Program-made: the position numbers and the translations under genes | Part shown: positions 32,415 to 40,896 of the stretch, one piece after another | How positions within the stretch are numbered: the stretch's first letter is position 1 | How the letters are laid out: the number at the start of each line of letters is the position of its first letter | Assembly: GCA_937888905.1 (NCBI GenBank) | Contig: CALATA010000010.1 | Span: forward strand, 173,084-237,083 | DNA from: Terrimonas sp937888905 | Lineage (GTDB): Bacteria; Bacteroidota; Bacteroidia; Chitinophagales; Chitinophagaceae | Direction of reading: 5' to 3' | Length of the DNA stretch: 64,000 nt | The notes under the pieces: model-generated | The model's input: the letters and a program-made list of their open reading frames with translations, nothing else | Databases searched by the model: none | What the model was told of the DNA's origin: nothing

Positions 32415-32426
32415 TGATTCGAATCA
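32415..32426. promoter_or_regulatory. FNR/CRP-like palindrome upstream of the alcohol dehydrogenase
   Basis: TGATTCGAATCA, a perfect 12-bp palindrome fitting the TGAN-N4-NTCA core of the CRP/FNR class (FNR: TTGAT-N4-ATCAA). The centre is 73 nt before the start codon. Confidence 0.55.
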
Positions 32427-32447
32427 GGTGTTTCCAGCTGATAGCGG

Positions 32448-32657
32448 TCAGACGGTTTTCCGTTGGCAGGTACTAATGTGTAGTAGCCGGTAAAGCGGGC
32501 AGGTGCCGATAAGACCGGTTAGCAGGAAAACCATGGCAAGGGCGAGCAGTACGATGCCGGCGATTCCGCTGATCACGCCGTTGAGATAAAGAATAACGAT
32601 GGCTATTGTGATGGCAATACGTATTACGCGGTCGGCCATGCCCATATTTGCTTTCAT
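32448..32657 (-). CDS. DUF2892 (YgaP-transmembrane-like) small membrane protein
   Basis: This 69-residue protein has the YgaP_TM/DUF2892 pattern: NMGMADRVIRIAITIAIVILYL, then a second hydrophobic helix, then GTCPLYRLLHIST, with the typical C-P-h-Y motif. In YgaP this domain follows a rhodanese; in many genomes it stands alone next to stress genes. It follows a Usp gene by 37 nt. Confidence 0.88.
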   Translation of the reverse strand: MKANMGMADRVIRIAITIAIVILYLNGVISGIAGIVLLALAMVFLLTGLIGTCPLYRLLHISTCQRKTV

Positions 32658-32694
32658 GATGTATATTTTAAAATAATCCCCTTCTACAGGATGA

Positions 32695-33534
32695 TCAATA
32701 GTGGGAAATAAAAATGGGTTGCGTCATGGTATTGATGAGGAGGTCGGCCTGGCTGTGCCGGAAGAAGCGGGAGAGATTACTGCGACCGTAGGCCCCCATT
32801 ACGATGAATGCATTTTTTCTTTTAAAGAGGTAATCAAACAGGCAATAGCCTGCATCACCGGTCATGGTCTTCAACCCGACTGTCGTATAATGCGGCTGTA
32901 TCCAGTCGAGAAAATGCTGTTTGCCGGCACTGCTCCATTGCCCGTCTTGTGTGATGTTGAGCACGGTGGCTTTTTTTTCGCTCAGTTCGGGAAATAGCAA
33001 AGTGAATTGCTTGATGGCAAAGGAGGATGATTTTGTGCCGTCATAGGTGAATACGATTTCGTCGATGCCTTCGAATGAATCGGGGGCGATGATAACGGGG
33101 CATTCCGCATCTTTTAAAATATCCCTGACAAATTCAGTCGGTGAACCCTCATACAATTTATCGAAAGAGGTGGCGGCATCGATAATAATCAAATCTGCGT
33201 ACCGGCTTTCTGCTATCAGTTCCTTCGCCGGTCTGCCACTCACCACAATGCTTTTGCTATGCACGGACTTACGTTCGCAACAGTTGTGAAACAACTCAAT
33301 ATTTTTCCCGGTCAATGATTTTTTATGCTGTAATTCCGTTCCTTTCTCATCGATTTTCCATTCCATTTGTGGAATGCCGCCTGTCTCTGTTAACGAAGGT
33401 TCTTCGTTTGCTACAAGATTTTCCAGGAAGAAACCTGTAATGTCAGATTTGGTGAGCCGGCTGATATAACAGGCAAAATCGATGGCCTGCGGATCGGGAT
33501 TGGTGGCGTCTATTGCCAGCAGTATTCTTTTCAC
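32695..33534 (-). CDS. Universal stress protein (two UspA domains)
   Basis: This 279-residue tandem UspA protein opens VKRILLAIDATNPDPQAIDFACYI. A GTG start at 33534 is preferred because it aligns with the N-termini of the neighbouring Usp proteins and leaves a 25-nt gap. An ATG at 33603 would add 23 unrelated residues overlapping the upstream gene. The second half ends in VMGAYGRSNLSRFFRHSQADLLI, the ATP-binding G-x2-G-x9-G(S/T) region with a partial match. It follows another Usp gene in one unit with DUF2892. Confidence 0.9.
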   Translation of the reverse strand: MKRILLAIDATNPDPQAIDFACYISRLTKSDITGFFLENLVANEEPSLTETGGIPQMEWKIDEKGTELQHKKSLTGKNIELFHNCCERKSVHSKSIVVSGRPAKELIAESRYADLIIIDAATSFDKLYEGSPTEFVRDILKDAECPVIIAPDSFEGIDEIVFTYDGTKSSSFAIKQFTLLFPELSEKKATVLNITQDGQWSSAGKQHFLDWIQPHYTTVGLKTMTGDAGYCLFDYLFKRKNAFIVMGAYGRSNLSRFFRHSQADLLINTMTQPIFISHY

Positions 33535-33559
33535 GGGAAAAAGTTTAGCGTTAATAATG

Positions 33560-34390
33560 TCAGGTATGCTGATGCGCAATGAATACAGGCATGTAATGTT
33601 CATTGACGGCTTCTGTTACAAAACTCCTTCGGAATAACATGGACAAACCGGACCGGCCGAAAGAACCGGTAACCAGGATGGAATTATTTTTCTCCATCAG
33701 CCAACTGGTAAAAAAATCTTTTGAGGGTATTACCAGCCGCTGCCAGACTGCGTTTTTGAAATGTGAGGAAATGAACTCACGTATTTCGGTTTCGTAAGGC
33801 CATTCATTGCCCTGTTGTGGTGTGGCATATACAACGGTAGTAGGATTGCCGGCCCATTCGGGAAACAGGTAAGCAAACTGCTTGATGGCATACATGGCGG
33901 ATGCGCTGCCATCATAGGCGATAATATTGTTGCCGGCTTTCATCTTTTTCTCCGGCATCACGATCAACGGACATTCCAGTTCGTGCAGAATATTTTTCAG
34001 GTAATAATTGGACAACTCGGTGCCAGCCTGTTTATAAAACTCCTGGCTGCTGACGATCAGCAGGTCGGCAAACCGGGATTCTTTTTTTAATTCCGGCAGG
34101 GCGAAATTCATGTAAGCCCTGTGTATTTTAAACGGGATTCCGTGTTTTTTACAATAGTCGGTAAAGCGTGAAGTATTCTGGTGAATCTCCCTGGAGGTAG
34201 ATTCTTCGGCGGACGGGATCACACTGCCTGCTTCACTGCCAACGGAATAACTCCACAGGGCGGAATAATCTACCTGCGGCAGAAACGCTCCTGTAAGAAA
34301 GATAGGGGCTTGCTGGTGCAACTGAAAGGCAAAATCGAGTGCTGCCTGCGAGTAATTCGTTCCGTCAAAGGCGAGTAAGATCTTTTTCAT
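33560..34390 (-). CDS. Universal stress protein (two UspA domains)
   Basis: This 276-residue protein is a paralogue of the adjacent Usp: KKILLAFDGTNYSQAALDFAFQL at the front and VTGSFGRSGLSMLFRRSFVTEAV at the end. It is the first gene of a Usp-Usp-DUF2892 unit and carries an FNR/CRP-like site 78 nt before its start. Its start also lies next to the repeat tract at 34.5 kb. Confidence 0.91.
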   Translation of the reverse strand: MKKILLAFDGTNYSQAALDFAFQLHQQAPIFLTGAFLPQVDYSALWSYSVGSEAGSVIPSAEESTSREIHQNTSRFTDYCKKHGIPFKIHRAYMNFALPELKKESRFADLLIVSSQEFYKQAGTELSNYYLKNILHELECPLIVMPEKKMKAGNNIIAYDGSASAMYAIKQFAYLFPEWAGNPTTVVYATPQQGNEWPYETEIREFISSHFKNAVWQRLVIPSKDFFTSWLMEKNNSILVTGSFGRSGLSMLFRRSFVTEAVNEHYMPVFIAHQHT

Positions 34391-34462
34391 GTCCTGTAGA
34401 GTTAGGTAGTAAAGCTATTCTATCAACAGGCGGTTTCCTATGAGGAGCGGCAGGGAGGGAAG

Positions 34463-34474
34463 TGATATATGTCA
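34463..34474. promoter_or_regulatory. FNR/CRP-like site upstream of the Usp-Usp-DUF2892 unit
   Basis: TGATATATGTCA (minus strand TGACATATATCA), one mismatch from a perfect palindrome, fits TGAY-N4-ATCA. The centre is 78 nt before the usp start codon. Confidence 0.5.
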
Positions 34475-34483
34475 GTACCCGTC

Positions 34484-34684
34484 AATCGTGAATCGTCAAT
34501 GGTGAATAAGTCAATAAGTCAATAGGTCAATAAGTCAATGGTACTTCATTAGTTCGCCGCCATTGTTGGTGTTGACACCAACAACGAATGCATCCAGACA
34601 CCAGTAACCTTTCTCCCTGGTCATGTCCTTACGGCCCAGCCTGTGCTTATTTACTTACTACTTAAAACTTATTACTTAAAACGG
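34484..34684. repeat. Tandem repeat tracts around a REP-like hairpin
   Basis: The gap holds GTCAATAA-type units (period 8), a perfect hairpin TTGTTGGTG-TTGA-CACCAACAA (34563-34584), and a final ACTTATTACTTAAAA-type run close to the P-ATPase stop. No gene. Confidence 0.72.
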
Positions 34685-37175
34685 CTGTTTTCTTTTTGAA
34701 TAACTCTATCCACATTACACTTACAAACGCTGTTGCCAGGCAAAGGAGGAAGTTAGCGATACCTATGGGTTGGAGGCCGAACAAGCCGCGTACAGGAGGC
34801 AGGAGGTGTAACATCAGCAGGAAGCAAACCGAAGCAAGCACGACGAATATTGCCAGGTTGTTTTTAAACTTTAGCGACTGAAAGATGGTATAGACAGCAG
34901 ATCTGCCTGTAAAGGTGAGAAATACATTGCCGCATATAATGGTGGTGAACACCGCCATTCTTGTTTCTTCCAGGGCATATCCGCGCGTCATAAACAGATA
35001 ATAGATCGACAGCGTGCCGGCAGCAATGGCGAGTCCCTGTACAATGCTTACCAGCAATTCACGCCTGGTAAACAATCCCTGGTCTTTGTTACGGGGACCG
35101 GCATTTAGTTCTGCCTCGCTCACGGGTTCCCGTTCGAAAAAGATGGAGCAGGTAGGGCCCATGATCAGTTCCAGGAAAATGACGTGTACGGGTGTAAAGA
35201 TGTTGGGAAACCGCCATCCTAATATGACGGGCAGAGAAGCTGTAAGCAGGATGGGGATATGAATGGCAAGAATATACCGGACTGCTTTCAGCAAGTTGCT
35301 GTAAATTCTGCGGCCTTCGCTTATTGCCTGCAGAAACCCGGAAGGATTATCGTCGGTAAGGATGAGATCGGATGCCTGGCGGGCAATTTCACTTCCTTTC
35401 TTTCCCATGGCAATACCGATATCGGCTACTTTCAATGCGGGGCCATCATTCACGCCGTCACCCGTCATGGCTACTACATTTCCGGCCGACTGTAAGGCTT
35501 TGATAACTTTTCTTTTTGCCTCGGGAAACATCCTTGCGAAAACAGCGGTTGATTTTATCACTGCTTCCAGGGTTAAAGCGTCCATCTGCATGATCTCCTC
35601 GCCGTTGCGGCAACGCAAAGGGTCTTTTATACCTATCTGTCCGGCAATCTGACTGGCAGTGGCGGCATGATCGCCGGTCAGGATTTTTATCTCAATACCA
35701 TCTTCGTATAGTTTGCGGATAAAGGTAGGCATTTCTTTACGGGGTGGATCATACAGAGCAAGCAATCCTTCGAACGACCAGTTAAAGTCGTTTTGCTGCG
35801 CGGGTAGATGCGAAAGGGAGGCAGTAGCACTGGCAACGCCCAAAACCCTGTAACCTTTGATGCTCATGTCGTTCAGTACGGCAGTTGCTCTTACCCTGGT
35901 TGCCGGATCCAGGTGACAGACATCGAGTATGCGTTCTGTGGCGCCCTTTGCCGCCACTACTATTCCTGCTCCATCTTTATAAACGTGCGTCATCATAGGC
36001 GGTCTGCCTTCCAGCGGATATTCGTACACCATTTCCATACGATGATAAACGGAGGTGTCTGTTAAGCGCAGATAGGTTTCCACGATCGCTTTCTCCATGG
36101 CATCGAATGGTTCGGCTTCACTGGCGAGGGCTGCATATAAAAGCAAGCGTTCATATTGTGGAGGAATGGTGTCGGCCGGTTCAATGAGGCTATCAGTTTT
36201 AAAATCGTAAAGAATTTTCAACGACATCCTGTTTTCGGTAATGGTGCCTGTTTTATCCAGACACAAAACATTTACAGCACCCAGGTTTTCGAGTATCTGT
36301 GGTTGGCGTGTAATAATGCCGGCGCGGCCAAGCCGGTAAGCCCCCAAGGCAAAAAAAGAACTGAAAGCTACGGGAATCTCCTCCGGTATGGCAGACATGG
36401 CGAGTGTTAAGGCGAAAAGCAGGCTGACGACAAATTGACCGGAGTGAAAATAATTAACCAGGAAGATGGCGGTGAAAGCAGCCATGCCGAAAAGGGCGAG
36501 GTTCTTTACTACTTTATTGACCTGCTTTTGCAGGATGGTTTTCTGTGTCTGGTAACCCTCGACGGATAGCCCGATCTTACCCAACACGGTCTCACTGCCG
36601 GTAGCGGATACACGGGCCAGGCATTTACCGCTGTTGACAAGCGTGCCCTGGTACAATACATTATTGCCGGGTTGTTCATTCTTGATCACGGGTAACGACT
36701 CTCCGGTAACCACGGATTCGTTCAGGGTGAAATCATTTGCCTGAATAACCAACGCATCTGCGGGAACATTTGCGCCTTCCTCCAGCACTATCACGTCTCC
36801 GGGGACCAGTTCGGCGGAGGGAAGGCTTTTGGGCAGACCATCCCGGATAACGGTCACAGCCGGCCGGGTGAATTCCTGCAGCGCCCGCACAGCATGATTG
36901 CTGCGAACTTCCTGGTAAACGGAAATGGCTGAAATCAGTGCGATGGCCGCCGCCATCAGGATGCCTTCCCCTGTGTTGCCCAGTATAAAATAAAGCAGAC
37001 AGGCAACGATGAGCAGCACCGACATCGGCTCCCGGAGTATGCCTGCGAGCGTACGAAAAAGCCGCATTTGCCTGCGGGAGCTGATACTGTTATCTCCATA
37101 CTGAAGACGAAGCTCAGCAGCTTCAGACGACGAAAGACCTGTTACACCGGTCGCTTTGGCTACTTTGCCGGGCAT
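34662..37175 (-). CDS. Cation-translocating P-type ATPase (P2-type, Ca2+/heavy-cation-like)
   Basis: This 837-residue pump has N-terminal cation-ATPase domain (GLSSSEAAELRLQYGDN), actuator motif VVTGESLPV, M4 region AIPEEIPVAF (in place of the PEGLP of Ca2+ pumps), phosphorylation site CLDKTGTIT at Asp307, GDGVNDGPAL hinge and a C-terminal block of membrane helices. The P2 layout favours Ca2+, Mn2+ or Na+/K+-like cations, but the altered M4 motif makes the ion uncertain. Distinct from the MgtA-type pump at 14 kb. It is preceded by 24 nt by a coiled-coil protein gene on the same strand and forms the last unit of the stress island. Confidence 0.89.
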   Translation of the reverse strand: MPGKVAKATGVTGLSSSEAAELRLQYGDNSISSRRQMRLFRTLAGILREPMSVLLIVACLLYFILGNTGEGILMAAAIALISAISVYQEVRSNHAVRALQEFTRPAVTVIRDGLPKSLPSAELVPGDVIVLEEGANVPADALVIQANDFTLNESVVTGESLPVIKNEQPGNNVLYQGTLVNSGKCLARVSATGSETVLGKIGLSVEGYQTQKTILQKQVNKVVKNLALFGMAAFTAIFLVNYFHSGQFVVSLLFALTLAMSAIPEEIPVAFSSFFALGAYRLGRAGIITRQPQILENLGAVNVLCLDKTGTITENRMSLKILYDFKTDSLIEPADTIPPQYERLLLYAALASEAEPFDAMEKAIVETYLRLTDTSVYHRMEMVYEYPLEGRPPMMTHVYKDGAGIVVAAKGATERILDVCHLDPATRVRATAVLNDMSIKGYRVLGVASATASLSHLPAQQNDFNWSFEGLLALYDPPRKEMPTFIRKLYEDGIEIKILTGDHAATASQIAGQIGIKDPLRCRNGEEIMQMDALTLEAVIKSTAVFARMFPEAKRKVIKALQSAGNVVAMTGDGVNDGPALKVADIGIAMGKKGSEIARQASDLILTDDNPSGFLQAISEGRRIYSNLLKAVRYILAIHIPILLTASLPVILGWRFPNIFTPVHVIFLELIMGPTCSIFFEREPVSEAELNAGPRNKDQGLFTRRELLVSIVQGLAIAAGTLSIYYLFMTRGYALEETRMAVFTTIICGNVFLTFTGRSAVYTIFQSLKFKNNLAIFVVLASVCFLLMLHLLPPVRGLFGLQPIGIANFLLCLATAFVSVMWIELFKKKTAVLSNKF

Positions 37176-37199
37176 GTGGCGTGTTGTTTTGAAGGTGAC

Positions 37200-37580
37200 T
37201 TACATCCATTTTGCCAGGAACCTGTTGAAATCAGCCCTGAGCGATTTGACAATTTTTTCAAAGGAAACCAGTTCCTGTCCAAGTTGCTCCTGGTCTTTCT
37301 TCAATGATACGTTCACCTTTCCCGCATGTGCTTTCACATCTTCCGCGCAAAGGTGTACGTAGTCCTTGATGCGGCTGGTATAATCGGCCATGTTGGCTTT
37401 TTGTATGTCGAATTGATTCTGAAAATGCTCTACTTCTTTCAGTACTTCTTCGTGGGTGTTTTTGGCAGCTACTTCGGCGAGGCGTTCTTCCAATATTTCG
37501 AGGTCTTCACGGTAGAAGCCTACAGTGGCCAGCCATTCGTTGGGTTTAAGTTCCAGGTTGTTGATGTCGGTGTATGGCAT
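37200..37580 (-). CDS. Coiled-coil protein of unknown function
   Basis: This 126-residue, almost wholly alpha-helical protein (EDLEILEERLAEVAAKNTHEEVLKEVEHF... with heptad spacing) has no membrane segment. The ATG at 37580 is chosen: an earlier one adds 29 residues from a region with a different composition. It may aid or regulate the pump encoded directly downstream. No family recognised with confidence; similar small helical proteins occur beside Usp and P-ATPase genes. Confidence 0.72.
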   Translation of the reverse strand: MPYTDINNLELKPNEWLATVGFYREDLEILEERLAEVAAKNTHEEVLKEVEHFQNQFDIQKANMADYTSRIKDYVHLCAEDVKAHAGKVNVSLKKDQEQLGQELVSFEKIVKSLRADFNRFLAKWM

Positions 37581-37654
37581 AAAAAATAAATTAATTATCG
37601 GTGAATGTCGGCAGGTTACCGGTAACAAGGCATGAGGGGCCTCACCGCAACAGG

Positions 37655-37666
37655 TGATTGTGGTCA
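37655..37666. promoter_or_regulatory. FNR/CRP-like site upstream of the coiled-coil/P-ATPase unit
   Basis: TGATTGTGGTCA (minus strand TGACCACAATCA, preceded by T: TTGAC-N4-ATCA). Centre 80 nt before the start codon. It borders a repeat tract, so chance is a stronger rival here than at the other two sites. Confidence 0.42.
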
Positions 37667-38000
37667 ATGGTCAATCGTGAATGGTGAATCGTGAATGGGA
37701 GTCCGTGGTTCGTGTATTCACGAACCACCAGCGGAATGCTGCTTTTGGCATTTGATTAGTCAATACTGAGTCATATTTACTCTTGGTTCGTGTCCGCACT
37801 ACATCTGTTCGAAACGTTTATCCCTAAGAGTCGCTTTTCATTTTTAAAGTAATGGCGGCGTGAGTTAGAAGTTAGCGCCCTTGTTGGTCTCCCGACCAAC
37901 AAGCAAGCGTCAGGTTGCTTTGACAGGTTAAGGCCAACTTCGTACATAACTCAGGGGTGAGCAGGCCCGTTGGTCCGGAGACCAACGGTGGCGTGATGTC
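37661..38000. repeat. Cluster of repeats: heptamer tract and four hairpins
   Basis: The 565-bp gap contains a tract of GTGAATG/GTCAATC units, a perfect hairpin GTGGTTCGTG-TATT-CACGAACCAC (37705-37728), a decayed one near 37785, and two more perfect ones, TTGTTGGTC-TCCC-GACCAACAA (37881-37902) and CCGTTGGTC-CGGA-GACCAACGG (37967-37988). After this come about 100 bp of plain DNA and a short CTTA-rich run up to the next gene. Confidence 0.78.
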
Positions 38001-38145
38001 GGATTGACAGGTTTTAAAATCTTCCAAACAGTTGTGGTGTCCTCATGAACTCAAAAAGGAATTTGCGAGTAGCGTAAAGAGTAGCCCGAATGATCTCCGG
38101 GCTCTTATACCTTTTGCCTTACTCCTTACAACTTACTACCTAAAC

Positions 38146-38355
38146 TTACCACTTCTCCCTGTACTCCAGGATATCACCCGGCTGGCAATCCAGCACGATG
38201 CAGATCATTTCAAGCGTACTGAAGCGGATGGCTTTGGCCTTGCCCGTTTTGAGAATGGAAAGGTTGGACAAGGTAAGACCTACTTTTTCCGACAGTTCGT
38301 TGAGCGACATCTTCCGCTTCGCCATCATCACGTCGAGATTTACAATTATGGGCAT
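38146..38355 (-). CDS. XRE family regulator (YozG-like)
   Basis: This 69-residue helix-turn-helix protein (LSEKVGLTLSNLSILKTGKAKAIRFSTLEMICIVLDCQPGDILEY) is of the short Cro/C1-type HTH_26 class. It follows the DUF2975 gene by 3 nt, a pairing common across Firmicutes and Bacteroidota, in which the membrane protein is thought to be the signal input or target. Confidence 0.91.
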   Translation of the reverse strand: MPIIVNLDVMMAKRKMSLNELSEKVGLTLSNLSILKTGKAKAIRFSTLEMICIVLDCQPGDILEYREKW

Positions 38356-38358
38356 AGA

Positions 38359-38907
38359 TCAGATGGTTAAATCGTTTTCTTCCTGTAATTCGATACCTCT
38401 TTTGAAGATCTGGCTGACGACCAGCAGCGATACGCCCATAAAGAGCCATACATCTGCTCCGTCGAAACGTAAGTGACGCATCTCGGGCATTTTTACGCCT
38501 TGTGATACCAGCCATTCGGTATAGTTGACGCCGCAATGGGAAAAGACGCCGACAATGAAGGCGAGATAAGCCATGCTTTGAATGAAGCGTGATACGTACC
38601 GGTTGAAAGGATTGGCGAGACTTATTTTTTTATCATAAAAGACCTTGATGATCAGGCCGAAAATGATTGCTTTCAGGCAGGATACAATGACCATGTAAGA
38701 GGTTTCGACAATGAAATGGGAGCGGTTGTAGTGATACAGGGGCGACAGATCGGCTTTGTCCCAGAAGAAATCTGCCCCGGCGGGATGCCAGAATAGGGTA
38801 TAGATCATTTTGAATAAAATACCACCGGCTTCGATACACACACCAACAAAGATGACCCACGAGAGGACTTGCAGGAAAGTCAGCATGTGTTTGGTTGTAA
38901 TTGTCAT
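38359..38907 (-). CDS. DUF2975 membrane protein
   Basis: This 182-residue protein has four predicted transmembrane helices (near residues 10-35, 60-85, 100-122 and 145-165) and the DUF2975 look: FLQVLSWVIFVGVCIEAGGIL, then two helices, then VWLFMGVSLLVVSQIFKRGIELQEENDLTI at the C-terminus. The last part is the family signature that leads into the XRE gene. It may be the sensor or the protected target of the adjacent XRE regulator. Role not known. Confidence 0.87.
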   Translation of the reverse strand: MTITTKHMLTFLQVLSWVIFVGVCIEAGGILFKMIYTLFWHPAGADFFWDKADLSPLYHYNRSHFIVETSYMVIVSCLKAIIFGLIIKVFYDKKISLANPFNRYVSRFIQSMAYLAFIVGVFSHCGVNYTEWLVSQGVKMPEMRHLRFDGADVWLFMGVSLLVVSQIFKRGIELQEENDLTI

Positions 38908-38967
38908 GGTTTGATTTTTAGTTGATGGTGTAAAACTATAAATATTTATTGAAAAACAATAAAAAAA

Positions 38968-38991
38968 GTTTGATTTTCATGAAAATTCAAA
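38968..38991. promoter_or_regulatory. Palindrome upstream of the DUF2975-XRE pair
   Basis: ATTTTCATGAAAAT (38973-38986) is a perfect 14-bp palindrome; the flanks TTTGA and TTCAAA extend it with one extra base. It is 66 nt before the DUF2975 start. A smaller inverted repeat (TTTATTG-N5-CAATAAA) lies at 38945-38963. Either could be an XRE operator. Confidence 0.4.
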
Positions 38992-38994
38992 GGC

Positions 38995-39050
38995 CGCAAG
39001 CCTTTACGTATATGCCTTAGCCCGAAGTGTCGGGCCTTACGCCTCATACC
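38995..39050. repeat. CCTTA-type repeat run with hairpin
   Basis: Units such as GCCTTA recur and enclose GCCCGA-AGTG-TCGGGC (39020-39035). Similar to the runs at 22.7 kb. Confidence 0.5.
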
Positions 39051-39152
39051 TTCGCCTCTTTCTCAAATTGTCCAACCCAACCCTTCACATCGGCCAGTTC
39101 ACACCCCGTCATAATTGTTGTTAGAAAATAACTTTGACCCAAACTTATTGTC

Positions 39153-39644
39153 ATGCAAAATCAGGACTTCACCACTACTGTTGTGGTAAACAATACGCCC
39201 GCTGAAGTTTTTAAAGCCGTGCAAAATCCCCGTGCCTGGTGGTCGGAAGACATCAAAGGCGCAACAGAAAATCTCCATGATCTGTTCGTTTACCAATTCG
39301 AAGATATTCATCGCTGTAAAGTCCAATTGACCGAAGTGGTTCCAGATAAAAAAGTTGTCTGGCATGTACTCGATAATGCTTTCAATTTTACCAAAGACAA
39401 AACTGAATGGATCAATACCAACGTGATTTTTGAAATAAGGACAAAAGGCGATCAGACAGAATTGGTGTTCACGCACGCAGGCCTCACGCCCGCCGATGAA
39501 TGCTACGAAGCCTGTTACCAAGGCTGGTCACATTATATCGGCAGAAGTCTTCGTGATTATATCGTCACCGGTAAGGGCTTACCTAATAAAGGCGGACAGG
39601 CACAGACGGATAAAGAGAGGGATTTGAAAGGTGAGTTAAAATAG
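39153..39644 (+). CDS. SRPBCC domain protein (START/AHSA1-like)
   Basis: This 163-residue protein begins QDFTTTVVVNNTPAEVFKAVQNPRAWWSEDIKGAT, the usual front of activator-of-Hsp90-like/polyketide-cyclase-like helix-grip domains. The TEVVPDKKVVWHVLD and SEWI-type beta segments complete the fold. Such proteins bind hydrophobic ligands; no substrate is indicated. A TAACTTTG -7 match lies at 39129-39136. Stand-alone. Confidence 0.87.
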   Translation: MQNQDFTTTVVVNNTPAEVFKAVQNPRAWWSEDIKGATENLHDLFVYQFEDIHRCKVQLTEVVPDKKVVWHVLDNAFNFTKDKTEWINTNVIFEIRTKGDQTELVFTHAGLTPADECYEACYQGWSHYIGRSLRDYIVTGKGLPNKGGQAQTDKERDLKGELK

Positions 39645-39775
39645 CCGTTATAAATTGTAAGTTATAAGTATGGTGTTTTAAGGCTGGCCTTGGTAAGTGC
39701 CAACCCCTGGTCGTGTATACACAAATCAGGGGTTGGAGCGCGCCATTCACTTATTGGCTTATTCACTTATTATCG
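39640..39775. repeat. Intergenic repeat with large hairpin
   Basis: After TTATAA/AGTTATAAG units there is a 10-bp stem CCAACCCCTG / CAGGGGTTGG (39700-39709 / 39727-39736) enclosing a smaller GTGTATACAC palindrome. It could serve as a two-way stop between the convergent genes but has no T-run. Confidence 0.55.
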
Positions 39776-39777
39776 TT

Positions 39778-40389
39778 TCACTCTTCTTTCAATTCATCAA
39801 GCACCTGCTTCAATTGCCGCGTATATTTTCCATAATAAAACCTGGTCCATGCCGGCATGGCCAATACCATCAGCGCAGTAATTCCTACAGCAAGAATCAG
39901 CAGCGAATACTTTAATGTGGGTGTAAGCGTTGAGAAATCCTGCCCGGATTGTAACAGTTTGCTGTAAACGGACGCGCCTCCCCAGACGAGCACCAGCGGT
40001 ATCAGCAGGAATCCGAATGAATGGTAACGTTCCATATTCAGACGGAATTGATAATAGATTTCCGTCAGGTTGTCTTTGGTGTCCGCCGTATAATGATTGA
40101 CCTGCTGATAAAAGCGGCGGAATACGGTGAGGTAATAAGCAGATACGATCAGGCACATGGCGTAAGCGGCGTAATAAATCATATAAGTAGAAGCGTGCAG
40201 GTCGGAAAAGAACGGTACAAGCCCCAATGCCAGTAATGCCAGCAACTGCATGTACCATTCGTTGCGCATATTACGTTTCAGTTTGTCGAGTGGATGATTG
40301 GCTTTTCTCAATTGTTCCATACGTGAAGGGATATGTACGTCGTCCGTCTTCTCAGTGTTCCAGGCGGATTTTAATTCGTCAAGATTCAT
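39778..40389 (-). CDS. Membrane protein, putative anti-sigma factor
   Basis: This 203-residue protein has a short N-terminal soluble part (LDELKSAWNTEKTDDVHIPSRMEQL) and four transmembrane segments (about 48-66, 70-90, 125-145, 163-183). Its start overlaps the end of the ECF sigma gene by 11 bp. The gene order, the coupling and the N-terminal SAWNTE-type motif common in Bacteroidota proteins downstream of ECF genes suggest a membrane-bound anti-sigma factor, but no ZAS or FecR domain is visible. Confidence 0.7.
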   Translation of the reverse strand: MNLDELKSAWNTEKTDDVHIPSRMEQLRKANHPLDKLKRNMRNEWYMQLLALLALGLVPFFSDLHASTYMIYYAAYAMCLIVSAYYLTVFRRFYQQVNHYTADTKDNLTEIYYQFRLNMERYHSFGFLLIPLVLVWGGASVYSKLLQSGQDFSTLTPTLKYSLLILAVGITALMVLAMPAWTRFYYGKYTRQLKQVLDELKEE

Positions 40390-40885
40390 AACCTGATTGT
40401 TTAATGATGAGCTGTAGTTTTTCCTTGGTCCGGTTCAGTTTTACCCGGACGTTTACTTCACTGATACCCAGGTGGGCGGCGGTTTCGCGGTGCGACAATC
40501 CTTCCATGAAATAGAAGATGAGCGCCTTCTCCACCGGATTTAATTTTTGTACGGCCTGGTAAAATATTTCCAGTTGCCTGTCTCTGGCAGGATCGTAGTT
40601 TTCGTTTTCCGGTTCTCCGGCCTGCTCATAAGCAACCGTATCATTTCTCTTTTTTTCTTTCCTGAAATAAGAAATGGCGGTGTTGATGGCTACGCGATAC
40701 ATCCACGACGAAAACTCACTATTACCTTTAAAACTGTTACATGACTTCCAGAGCTGGATGATGATCTCCTGGTGCAGGTCCTCCCGGTCCTGCGGGGTAT
40801 CCATGTACATCCTGGCCACTTTGTGCAGAATACCTTTGTGCTTTTCTATAAGTCGTAAAAATTCCTGTTCTGTTAGTTGATCCAC
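40379..40885 (-). CDS. ECF-type RNA polymerase sigma factor
   Basis: This 168-residue sigma-70 family factor has region 2 (VARMYMDTPQDREDLHQEIIIQLWKSCNSFKGNSEFSSWMYRVAINTAISYFRK, -10 recognition) and region 4 (LNPVEKALIFYFMEGLSHRETAAHLGISEVNVRVKLNRTKEKL). It directs transcription in response to an outside signal. It follows the GumN/TraB-like gene by 11 nt and is coupled to the putative anti-sigma gene. Confidence 0.93.
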   Translation of the reverse strand: MDQLTEQEFLRLIEKHKGILHKVARMYMDTPQDREDLHQEIIIQLWKSCNSFKGNSEFSSWMYRVAINTAISYFRKEKKRNDTVAYEQAGEPENENYDPARDRQLEIFYQAVQKLNPVEKALIFYFMEGLSHRETAAHLGISEVNVRVKLNRTKEKLQLIIKQSGYES

Positions 40886-40896
40886 GTCGATTATGT

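Noticed and set aside
38032..38370. 112-codon plus-strand frame
   Set aside because: Antisense to the XRE gene and composed partly of repeat DNA.
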